This document shows, in pieces, positions 63,984 to 64,000 of a stretch of DNA of 64,000 bases (within the stretch, counting starts at the first letter, position 1; each line of letters begins with the position of its first letter). The notes below the pieces were generated by a model. That model had not been told where the DNA came from. It saw nothing but the letters and a program-made list of their open reading frames with translations, and searched no databases. The position numbers were made by a program, and so were the translations under genes. Source of the DNA: Stieleria varia (lineage in GTDB: Bacteria; Planctomycetota; Planctomycetia; Pirellulales; Pirellulaceae); NCBI RefSeq assembly GCF_038443385.1, contig NZ_CP151726.1, positions 4,340,001-4,404,000 on the forward strand, read 5' to 3'.

Positions 63984-64000
63984 CCACGTAGCCGCGTCTC
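63984..64000. repeat. Start of a palindromic repeat cut by the window edge
   Basis: The last 17 bases, CCACGTAGCCGCGTCTC, are identical to 58568-58584, the start of the palindromic cluster upstream of the same gene. The giant TPR gene is thus flanked by two copies of this repeat. Confidence 0.7.

Overview
The window looks like a chromosome segment of a planctomycete, most probably a Rhodopirellula/Pirellulaceae-type organism. The evidence is a tandem pair of a cytochrome-c/DUF1549/DUF1553 protein and a Tat-exported DUF1501 protein, an arylsulfatase, a giant secreted protein with the planctomycete N-terminal LEPR-XLL-type motif and a dockerin tail, a PEP-CTERM protein with an exosortase, many TTG/GTG starts, short or absent operons, and wide repeat-filled intergenic spaces. 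I assign the lineage from family content, not from a marker gene.

Layout. 1-8.7 kb: small membrane protein, RluD-type pseudouridine synthase, membrane-anchored TPR protein, DUF2237 protein, the cytochrome-c/DUF1501 pair, and tRNA-Gln(TTG) with a terminator. 8.9-19.6 kb: hybrid histidine kinase, secreted carboxypeptidase-regulatory-like protein, AEC transporter, lipase/VWA/Calx-beta/dockerin protein, TPR protein. 20-30.3 kb: MFS transporter, a TetR/RND-adaptor/RND-pump operon, sulfatase, small membrane protein. 30.3-31.5 kb: a higher-order tandem repeat. 31.5-37.2 kb: outer-membrane-type protein, then a co-directional trio (HTH-EIIA regulator, degenerate receiver-like protein, fused NapH/NapG-like polyferredoxin). 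38.4-41.8 kb: two-component pair and a PEP-CTERM protein. 42.5-44.2 kb: two membrane proteins between repeat arrays.

45-64 kb is an exopolysaccharide/exosortase locus arranged as two divergent arms. The left arm (minus strand) has an O-antigen-ligase/TPR protein, a Wzz-like chain-length protein and a secreted protein with a Gly-rich hydrophobic C-terminus. The right arm (plus strand) has an exosortase, a Wzc-like tyrosine autokinase and a 1591-residue TPR protein. Between the arms lie a complete IS1380-type insertion sequence, several MITE-like elements and about 0.9 kb of unique non-coding DNA. The likely joint function is polymerisation, length control and export of a polysaccharide, coupled to exosortase processing of secreted proteins.

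The second strong theme is repeats. At least six families of short palindromic or terminal-inverted-repeat elements occupy the intergenic space. Several are bounded by CTAG, the same 4-bp target that flanks the IS1380 copy. Some touch genes: one supplies an open N-terminal extension to the O-antigen ligase frame, one supplies the last codons and stop of a membrane protein, and one short repeat sits inside a coding region. Starts, domain limits and repeat borders were read by eye; no database search was run.
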